DNA of 64,000 nucleotides from Vombatus ursinus (lineage: Eukaryota; Chordata; Mammalia; Diprotodontia; Vombatidae): contig NW_020954608.1 of NCBI RefSeq assembly GCF_900497805.2, positions 19,413,518 through 19,477,517 on the forward strand. The letters are read 5' to 3'. Shown piece after piece: positions 55,900 to 64,000 of this stretch. Within the stretch, counting starts at the first letter, position 1. Each line of letters begins with the position of its first letter. Made by a program: the position numbers and the translations under genes. The notes below the pieces were generated by a model. The model had not been told where the DNA came from and ran no database searches. It was given only the letters and a program-made list of their open reading frames with translations.

Positions 55900-56430
55900 A
55901 GATTTACATTTATCCTGATTCTATGTATTTAAGAGATGTTAATAGATTTTACTCATTATTTTAGCCTATTGATCTTTTTGGATTTTACTTATGTACATAA
56001 AAGTTTTATCTATTCCTTCTAGTCTCATATCATCTACAATTTGCTAAGTATTTAACTGTCAAATTGATAAAGATATTGACGATAGAGTCAATTGTCAAAA
56101 CCTACAGCAAAGCACTGTATATCTCTCTTTAGGTTTACATTGATCCATCAGTCAACTCTCTTTGGGTCACATTCAGTCATCTAACCAATTCTGAATGTAT
56201 CTGATTATACAGGCTTTTTGTTTTGTACACAGGGGTATCGTGAGAACTTTTGCAAAATGCCTCACTGAAATACAGCTACACAAGATATACAGCATATCGC
56301 TGACTGTCTAATATCATAATCCTGTTTTTTAATTACTGCTCTAGTAATCAGATTACTTGTATTTTAGTTTATGAATAAATTTTTCCTATTCAAATTCCCT
56401 TAACCCATTTGACAATCTACCTTTTCTATT
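55900..56430 (-). mobile_element. L3/CR1 LINE, reverse transcriptase region
   Basis: Antisense L3: GATCTTTTTGGATTTTACTT, TCATATCATCTACAATTTGC, ATCTAACCAATTCTGAATGT, AAAATGCCTCACTGAAATAC. The sense strand covers the FADD-type box region of ORF2. Confidence 0.82.
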
Positions 56431-56983
56431 AATTATAATAATTTAGGACTAATGAATGAATATTTATTTGTTATGTATGAGCTAGAGGTACAACTACCAC
56501 AAAGTCCCTATTTTAATAAATCATTTACGTAAGAAAATCTCATTTCTTAATTCCTAGTGATATTTCCAATGAATCTGACACACATTTGTCAGAAGTTATA
56601 GGTAATAGGCTAAATGAATGGTTCTTGGAATAATCAGGTAAAGTTTCAAGGGAAAATGCATCATTGCTGTAATACAAATATTTTGCCATATACTTCCTTC
56701 TGAGAACTAAGCAAACATACTTTTCTTGATATATCAACCCAAGTCTCTTGACGGAGTAATGTGGAAAATGAGATATTCTGTCTACTTACACATATATGTG
56801 CTGGCCACAATGTTCTTTAATTAACTATATTTCAGGCAAAGGTTTTTTTTTAAATCTTGAAATATTTGATAATTTCTTTGATCCTTAACTTAGACACCCT
56901 CTTTCATGATCTTTTTCAGTCAGTCTCAATTGTCTTTACTGAGAATTAAAATGTTTAAAAAGAAGTAATAATTCAAATCTTAC
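56431..56983. other. No recognisable feature
   Basis: AT-rich, nothing recognised. Confidence 0.4.
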
Positions 56984-57075
56984 TCTTTGAAGAGACACCA
57001 TGCAATAGCATAGACACACATCAAAAAAAGGACACCTGTTATAGTTATCACTGCAGAAATCCAATTATCAGGGCT
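56984..57075 (-). other. Exon-like block encoding a membrane-helix-like peptide (candidate)
   Basis: On the minus strand, ATTATTAG precedes a 92-nt open stretch reading SPDNWISAVITITGVLFL then MCVYAIAWCLFK. It could be one transmembrane helix with a following charged residue. A donor-like GTAAGA follows; reading on gives Glu then TAA. The acceptor has a poor pyrimidine tract, and AT-rich DNA often yields hydrophobic peptides. Confidence 0.22.
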
Positions 57076-57085
57076 CTAATAATGT

Positions 57086-58165
57086 GAAATTCTCATTAAT
57101 ATAGATGTAGTAACCTGAAAATAAGGGGACATTTATTAAACATTAATAACAAGATGCCTTGTAAATATAGCATGTCTTGAAGTTTTTTTTCCCCCGTTGG
57201 GGATAGCTGCTAAGTATTCCATTCTTGTATGTCAGCTTTCTTTTTTAATAAAATGAGGCTTTGACTATTATTATTATCATGGTTAGAATAAGACATTTCC
57301 AAGTTTAAATACTTAATTTTCTGCCTACAGAAAAAATTTTTGACTGTTCTCCTGAGTAGTTTTGGTAAATATGACATTAAATGTTGGATAGTTTTAATTC
57401 TGATGTGGAAACAAGTTATTGGTTGGTAATATAACAAGGAAATTATCAAAGGAAGGAATTAATGACTTTCTGCTAAATCACTATGGCTAGGTTGATTAAA
57501 ACTGAAGTTTGTACTGTGACCAATAATTCCAAAGCTAAAATAATAAGAAGGAAGGATTAAGGAATTAAGGTCAGCCTAGAAGCCTTGAATCAGAAACAGA
57601 AAGACTGAGAGCTATGATTCACACACTACAACCTCAAGAAACCAAGGCTAAGAACCCAGGAGATTAGAGTTAATATGATTAGGGGAAAATCATCATTTAG
57701 GTCCACAGGCCAGAAGAAGATAGGTGGGAAGAGGTGAATCAACAGTACTACTGCACTTGTTGCTGTCTCCTAACTAGTCTTGTCTCATCAACATGTCCAG
57801 GATCATTTAAAGACTTGTTTGAGAACCAAATTAATGTAAGTGCACATTTATCATGACAACATTATACATATTTACATTTCCTACCACTTTAAACTTTAAA
57901 AAAAAATCATAAGCAATTTTCTTTGTATTTACATAATGGTTATTTAATGCCCAAACACTAAATGAATTTTCAGTCAATCAAACGTTTTACAGAATCACAC
58001 AATGTTCAAGCTGAAAAGGACGTTACTCTGACACACTGGTCCAAGAGGAAGAATAAGCTCATTTCTTGCTCTTGACCATCATTCAGACTTTCCCTCTACT
58101 ACTATGACTTAATATCCACTCCTGTTTTGAGTTTGGCTGGATAAGTATATGACCCCATTCAAATT
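57086..58165. other. No recognisable feature
   Basis: AT-rich, single-copy-looking DNA. Confidence 0.45.
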
Positions 58166-58169
58166 CTCC

Positions 58170-59165
58170 TGGAAGTTATCTATCTGTTCCTTGGACATTC
58201 TCCACATTCCCTATGGTTTTTAATACCTGGCTAATAATCTTCCTTTTCAGTCCACTTACACTAGGGAATTTCAAAGTACATATTGATGTTTTGTTAAACA
58301 CTTTAGCCTCTCAGTATATCAACCTCTTCAACTCTCATGACCTATAAACCTTTATTCCATCTTAACCACACACAGAGACAGTCACACCCTTGCGTTCACT
58401 ATTTCTGACAGCTGTTCCCATTACATGATAAAAAAATTAAGAAATTCCTCTAAAAGACCAAAACTTTATACTAGTCTATCTTTCCCTTGTTACTCTTTTG
58501 AAATATGTTATTTATTCCAACTGTAACCTCCAACCTCTCTACTTCTCAGTGCTATTTCAAGCCATTGTCACTGCTCATTTCACATTCCTCCCTTACCAAT
58601 CTTGACCCTAGTGTTACTTTTTCAACTTTAAATTGTCCTCTACTGTTGAATCACTTGCCTCCTTGTAACTATTGTTGCTCATGCCTTGCCAAACTCCAAC
58701 CTCGCGTTATTGCCACCATCTACTCTCTCTGGTTCTATTCTTGTACTACTGAATGGCTAAACAGTACTGGAGGAAGTTACATAACCCGACTGATAGGGGT
58801 CATCTAACAAATTTAGATTACCTAATCTCAACTGGGCCTTCACAAGATAATCTTTTTCACAATTCCCTATTTGACTATCTATTGCATTCTCCAAGAAGGT
58901 TACTCCAAATATTCTCTTCTCTTCTCAAACTTTCAACAACATTCCCTTCCCTTCTCTCAGAGGGACCTTTCCCCATACTTCACTGGAAAAACATGTCATT
59001 CAACTTGATCTCCCTCTCTTCCCCTGCTCTACATCTTAAAACACCTTGACATAATCCCCCATCCCCTTCTCCTTTACTCCAATCTTTAAGGAAATGGTAG
59101 TTCATCTCCTTGCCAAGGCCAATGATCACATCCCCTCCAATGTCCTCTAGCAGACTGCATTCATA
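58170..59165 (+). mobile_element. L2 LINE, endonuclease to linker region of ORF2
   Basis: TAATACCTGGCTAATAATCT, GTACATATTGATGTTTTG, ACAGCTGTTCCCATTACATG, CAACCTCTCTACTTCTCAG, AACAGTACTGGAGGAAGTTA and CTTCACTGGAAAAACATGTC follow L2 ORF2 order. Open frames of about 100 codons (58505-58807, 58753-59049) are pieces of this old ORF. Confidence 0.78.
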
Positions 59166-60495
59166 ATCATCATGCTTGAGTTACTTCTATCCCCTGGAAG
59201 AAGAGGGCCTATAGAAGAATGGGTGAGGTAGCAAAGGAAGACATTGGAAAAAAGAGAAAAGAAAGAGGGTTATCTCAATTCAGTTATGGGGGAGAGTCCT
59301 TCTGTAAGCAGATGGGGACCTTACAATGGGTATAATCTGCAGTGATTTGGTTTTTATAGAGACTTGAGAGAGTGTTGTGCCTCCATAGACAGCATCAGAA
59401 GAAGGGGAATCAGAGCGCTTGGAGAGGAAATAATATGCAGAAAAGTGAGGAGTCATGGACCCAGAAAGGACATTTCATGGCAAATAGGAAAAATGTATTA
59501 TGGGTAAAACAAAAGATAGTAATAAATTGAACAATCATGGACACAGGAATATTTCTACCATGGACAAATACCCCTACCTTCTCTTTTAGGAATCTATATC
59601 CCTAAGTGAGAGACACAACAGGTAAATGGGGGGGGTGGGGAGTTACAAAAATCTACAAAGTCATAAAAGGAAACTAAAATAGGCAACTGAGAAGATTTAA
59701 TTTGATGAGAGACACAGATGATAAAGAAGGAATACATGCAAAAGTCATGAATCAAAGAATGGAAGTTTAGAATAGATAGAAAGGGAAGATATATAATGAG
59801 GAGAATGAGGGAATGAAATCTTTTTTAGGAAAAGCTATGGATAAAAACCTGTCCTAAAGCCCACTAGTATTGCACTTTCTCCTTATTAGTGTAGACAAAT
59901 GCTGGCCCTGTGTGAGCTGCAAAGCGGAGCTGGCAAGAGACCAGAGAGCTTCATGTCTCATCCAGTCCCTCTTCTGGACTCTTCAAGTGCCAGGACCTTG
60001 GGGCCTTCTAAGATTCAAATCTTCTTTAAGAAGAATCAGTCATTTCAGATACTTATAGCCTTCCTTTGAGCCACACTATGATAGCCACTCCTCCCTCTTC
60101 AAATGAAAAAAAAAACTCTAACAAAACAAATAGAATGAGGAAAGGATTTTTTTTTCCTTTTAAGTATTATCTGTAATACAGGATGCCTCGCGAGTATCGG
60201 GAAAGGAGTGTTAGAGAAACTGTAGCAATGTGAAAAAAAAGATATCAATAAAATTTAATTTTTAAGTGAAAGTCATGGCAGGAAGAAATGCTTCCCAAAT
60301 AACCAGAAAGTAGAAGTGACATTAACTGAGGAATTTTCAAAATTGTCATATGTCAGATTCTTTAAAATATCCCAAGTCTAGAATTTTAATTTCAAGAGGA
60401 GAAAACAAATCTTAAAACAACAACAATGAGCATCATTCCCAAGGTAAAAAAAGTAATAGGAGATACCAAAGTAATCTCTACTGGTTCCTTCTTCT
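59166..60495. other. No clear feature
   Basis: 59215-59480 is purine-rich. 59880-60010 is GC-richer (GAGCTGCAAAGCGGAGCTGG) and open for 62 codons, without splice signals or family resemblance. Confidence 0.4.
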
Positions 60496-60499
60496 CTGC

Positions 60500-60980
60500 C
60501 TAAAAACATCTGCCTTCCTTTCTGACTATTAGCCTCATTTTCTCCTCATCTTCACTAATAAATAGCTAGAAAAAGTAGTTTAAATTTGCTACTTTTTCTT
60601 CCTCACCATCTCTTCACTCCTTATTCCCCAGAGAGAATCTAAATCCAGGGAGCAAGGACATTCTCTCTAGTATATTCTCAGTCCCATTCCTGGCCTCTTC
60701 ATTTATAGGTATTGCCACTAAAAATCTCAAAGGGACTTTGATCCGCAGCCTTACACAATTATCTGCTGAATATGATCACCTAGATATTCAACTTTGCTAA
60801 AAATGAAATTGAATTTATCGTCTTCCTTTCTAAAACCTTCCTCACTTCTCAAAAAAAAAAATTCCCAGGTTTTGTTCATAACACTATTTTCCTAGGTACC
60901 CAGTCCCCAAACCTCAGATTCATCTATGACTCTAACTAATCCCTCACCCCATCTCCTTTAGCACTTATCATGAATGTGTT
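60500..60980 (+). mobile_element. L2 LINE, RT C-terminal region
   Basis: ATTATCTGCTGAATATGATC, GAATTTATCGTCTTCCTTTC, CAAACCTCAGATTCATC and ATGACTCTAACTAATCCCTC resemble L2 sense ORF2 sequence. The first half is weaker. Confidence 0.65.
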
Positions 60981-61030
60981 CAAACATATGTTCTGAATGA
61001 ATTGATTGATGAATGGCTGCATAGATGGAT

Positions 61031-61070
61031 GAAAGAATGAACAAATGAATGAATGAATGAATGAATGAAT
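61031..61070. repeat. (GAAT)n tetranucleotide repeat
   Basis: AATGAATGAATG run, the kind of tail L2 elements often carry. Confidence 0.92.
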
Positions 61071-61104
61071 TCCACCAAAGTATTATACTAAGAATGAATC
61101 AAGA

Positions 61105-61165
61105 GAGACAAGTGCAAGAACTGGAGTCAGGAAGACCTGAGTTTACATCATGCTTCAGATGTTTA
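61105..61165 (+). repeat. tRNA-SINE head fragment
   Basis: CTGGAGTCAGGAAGACCTGA and GAGTTTACATCATGCTTCAG only. Confidence 0.65.
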
Positions 61166-61169
61166 TAAT

Positions 61170-61689
61170 AGTGAATTTTATATATAATCTTTAGCCTGTT
61201 TCCTTTCTTGGTTATAAACCATTTTTAAGAACACATTTTTTCTCCATCCACCCTTATGTCCACCTTCACATTGGAGTCTTTATATCATGTAAATGCTAAT
61301 TTGATTTAGAGGAACTCATTGAATTCTTGATAAAATTTTTCCATCACTTGATCCTCTGCAAAAGATAAAATTATCTTCATGGTGTGATCTGATGACCTTC
61401 AGGCAAGATGACCAAGTGATAGTAATGTTTCTTGTTGCCTTTGGGCTCAAATGAAACAAATTCCCTTAACTCCTTTGTTTGCCCTTCCAGTAAGAATCTG
61501 TGAACCATCCCTCTATTTAGCCACAATGTCCACACGGGTTCTGGTTTCATGTATGGTAGCTATAAAGGGGATGTCAGCAGTGAGATGGTTTGGTCCCACC
61601 AGTGCCCACTGGTCATTGGAAAAGCATAAGGATTCAGATCATCAACAGTTGAATCAATGTTTAAGGTTGGTTTAAAAATTCTGATTCCA
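61170..61689. other. Unassigned, possibly part of the following repeat
   Basis: Complex DNA including CAGTGAGATGGTTTGGTCC and GTAGCTATAAAGGGGATG. It may be the 5' part of the repeat at 61690, but copy A shows no clear counterpart. Confidence 0.35.
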
Positions 61690-61960
61690 TACATTCTGTT
61701 TCCCCTTTTCTGCCATTCCAACACCTTTACTGTGGAAGCAAAAGGGATCCACAGAGAACTGAGAATAGTTTTGTATTTTTTTCTTGTTTCGTGGCTTCCA
61801 CTGCCAGAGAATTCGTCACCTCCCAGTAGGCTAACCTGCTAGTGATAAGCCTCTCCATATCTAGCTGAGCTGGTGCTCAGGCAACTGACATAGTCTGTGA
61901 GACCATACTAAAAACTTTCCCAAAATGGCAGAATATGCCAGAGCTTGTGCTGTAATGGTA
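61690..61960 (+). repeat. Unidentified dispersed repeat, copy B
   Basis: Counterpart of 4820-5100: TTTTCTGCCATTCC, AGTTTTGTATTTTTTTC, GTGGCTTCCA, AAGCCTCTCCATATCTAGC, GAGCTGGTGC and AGAGCTTGTGCTG occur in the same order. Confidence 0.5.
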
Positions 61961-62053
61961 TAACTTTTTGTAAATTGTAAATAAGAATAAAATTTGAGAT
62001 GTAAGGCATATTTATTAAATCTACATTCTAACTCAGCTTATCCAATTAGACAA

Positions 62054-62222
62054 AGAGTTCTTAATCAATCAATCAATCAATTTATTTATTTAGTCATGGA
62101 CCTCTTTGACAGTCTAGTGAGAGTCCTATGGACTTCTAAGAATGAAGTTTTTAAATACAGAAAATACATAGGATTACAAAGGAAATCAAAACAGCGAAAA
62201 TAAAGATTTAAGGTTCCCCTCC
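62054..62222. mobile_element. hAT-like DNA transposon (TTCTTAACC family)
   Basis: AGAGTTCTTAATC at one end and TTAAGGTTCCCCTCC at the other. The interior CAGTCTAGTGAGAGTCCTAT and ACATAGGATTACAAAGGAAA matches the other copies. An (AATC)n run near the left end. Confidence 0.72.
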
Positions 62223-63155
62223 ACAAAAGTTACCCACCCTCAGAAATTTATCCATGGACTTGTGCATGTTAAGTTAAAAACTTTTGTATTATACTATATA
62301 ATCATGACCTTTTTGGGGTAAGAGTTGAACTTCAAGGCAAATAAAACATTCCCATGATTCAAGGACATTATGTTAAGTTTACAAGTGAAAAAGATCTACT
62401 CTTGTTCTCTCCTTCTTCAGAAAACATGCACAAAATACAGATTATAGGACAAGACAGGTCATAGGTAAAAATATCCAATTACCTTCTAAAGCTGTCAGGT
62501 ACATGGACAGTTGCAAAAAATTCTAAACAAGGTTTTCCAATGTCTATGATTAAACAATTCCCACTTTTACCAGGAGATGGTAGCATTGCATACCATAAGT
62601 TTTTGTCAAACTTGTTTATTGACGTTTTCTAAGGCAATACAAGATACAAAGCTGGATTTCCACAAATAAAAAGGAAAAGTTGACATGAAATTTTACAGAT
62701 GAAATAAGCCAACAAGATGATTATTTTAAGGGCAGGACATCAAGCGGTACTTTTTTTTAAGTTTTAATGAAGCAAAACAATTCTGATTACTGGAAATTTC
62801 TGGTAGAGAATAAAGCATTATATGATTCTACATTGTAGTTTACAATGTCAGAATTGGGCACGTCTGGACAAAGGAAGACCAAGAGATGAGAATAAATACT
62901 GACAGTGCCAATTGTTCCATGGTACACAACAGATCAACCACTCATTTGTCACTCCCTTTTAAACTAAGCAGTGCCCTGCAATCACAAGTGCTTAATAGAC
63001 TGAGCTGGTGACAATATGGTTCAGTCATTAAATCACCCAAATTCCTTCTCAGCTCATCTGGAAATGATACCTCTACCCAAAACAAAGTCATATGGAAATA
63101 ATACCACCAATGTAATAGCCAGTGGCCCTGGACTTTAGCTCTGATAAAGAAGCAG
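62223..63155. other. No recognisable feature
   Basis: AT-rich, nothing recognised. Confidence 0.45.
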
Positions 63156-63159
63156 GGGA

Positions 63160-63285
63160 ACAACCAACAAGTATTTATATTATTAATTACCTATTGTGTG
63201 CTAGAGATTATGTGAAGTGTTGGGATTACAAATGGAAAAGTGAAGCTGTGTGTGATTTTAAGAGTTAATAATCTACTTCAACACA
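63160..63285 (-). repeat. L2 3'-end fragment
   Basis: CAACAAGTATTTATATTATT, TACCTATTGTGTGCTAGAG, GTGTTGGGATTACAAATGG. Confidence 0.72.
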
Positions 63286-63429
63286 CTAAAGAAGGGGGTC
63301 ACTCTAAGAACAATCTGGTAATGTGCTCAGAAGTATAGTTTTTAACATTCTTAAGAAACAATATCATGCCCTGTAGCAAGGTAGTAGCTACAATCACATG
63401 TAAATAAAGGCAGATGGTACAGCAACTAT

Positions 63430-63542
63430 ATTAATACAAATATAGATACATATAAAACACATGTAGATATCAACATACATATATACATTATTTTGTGCAT
63501 GTGTATATATATATATACATACACATATGCATGTGTATATCA
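63430..63542. repeat. TA/TG-rich low-complexity DNA
   Basis: GTGTATATATATATATAC with ACATACACATATGCATG. Confidence 0.82.
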
Positions 63543-63619
63543 AGAATACATGTAGGGTAGATGTGTATAGTGAAATCAGGACTGTTTTAATTTAGGAACA
63601 ATTATGAGCTTGCCAAATA

Positions 63620-63810
63620 CCACATAGTATATTGGATAAAAGCTGGCTTTAAAATAAGAAAGGCCTGGGTTCAAGTTCTTCCTCCAATATCAGTAATATG
63701 CCTCTGGTCAAATCATTTAACCTCTCAGCACCTCTACATAACTCTCTAAGCATTGGTAATGAGAATTTACACAACTGAATAATCTTTGTGATTCCAGATA
63801 TAATCTGTAG
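63620..63810 (+). repeat. MIR-type SINE, long-tailed marsupial variant
   Basis: GGCCTGGGTTCAAGTTC, TGGTCAAATCATTTAACCTC, CACCTCTACATAACTCTC, ending CTTTGTGATTCCAGATATAA. Confidence 0.78.
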
Positions 63811-63811
63811 G

Positions 63812-64000
63812 GGGGCGGCTAGGTGAGTGAATAGAGGGCCGGGTCTGGAGTCAGAAAGACTCATGTTCCTGAGTTCAAATCCAATATTACACACTTACTA
63901 GTTGTGTGACCCTAGGCAGGTCACAACCCTGTTTACCTCCATTTCCTTATCTGTAAAATGAACTGGAGAAGGAAATGACAAACCACTCCAGTATCTTTAC
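63812..64000 (+). repeat. Mar1-like tRNA-SINE, cut by window end
   Basis: GGGGGCGGCTAGGTGAGTGA, CCTGAGTTCAAATCC, GTGTGACCCTAGGCAGGTC, GAACTGGAGAAGGAAATGAC. The tail lies beyond the window. Confidence 0.93.

Overview
The window is repeat-rich, AT-rich mammalian non-coding DNA, almost certainly from a marsupial. The evidence is the SINE set: many tRNA-headed copies opening with GGCAGCTAGGTGG(T/C)(G)CAGTGGAT. Some carry a long BovB/RTE-like tail (Mar1-like); others end in a plain A-tail (WSINE/WALLSI-like). A marsupial-type L1 5' region is also present. An Australian marsupial is possible from the A-tailed SINEs, but I cannot settle the species.

No intact protein gene, rRNA, tRNA gene or CRISPR array was found. 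Long open frames are explained by simple repeats (27.96-28.3 kb, 53.7-53.9 kb) or by old LINEs, SINEs and other repeats (38.0-38.7, 45.0-45.6, 51.3-52.1, 58.2-59.2 kb). The window is probably intronic or intergenic. Three short minus-strand blocks (56984-57075, 52304-52360, 43800-43858) have splice-acceptor-like borders and open frames. They are the only candidate exons, all at low confidence.

Layout: 0-10 kb holds microsatellites, several tRNA-SINEs, MIR-type SINEs and an unusual truncated SINE at 9.87 kb. 10-20 kb holds antisense L2 LINEs, a palindromic hAT-type element inside an L2 (14.6 kb), a solo LTR inside a MIR (16.6-17.1 kb) and a possible RTE fragment. 20-35 kb holds L3/CR1 and L2 relics, MIRs, a large pyrimidine tract and a GC-richer block with a 71-bp tandem duplication (29.8 kb). 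35-40 kb holds an antisense L2 and a striking ~266-bp inverted repeat (37908-38173 / 39266-39532) around a 1.09-kb spacer. 40-64 kb holds a CTCF-like motif, nested L3/SINE and L1/SINE clusters, a tandem SINE pair in an L2 (51.3 kb), an L2 endonuclease/linker relic (58.2-59.2 kb) and an incomplete SINE at the right edge.

Nothing indicates cooperating genes. The main content is the layered insertion history. The best candidates for a second look are the inverted repeat, the internally duplicated SINE with matching flanks, the rearranged L1, the SINE pair and the possible minus-strand exons. Repeat family names rest on memory of consensus sequences; no search was run.
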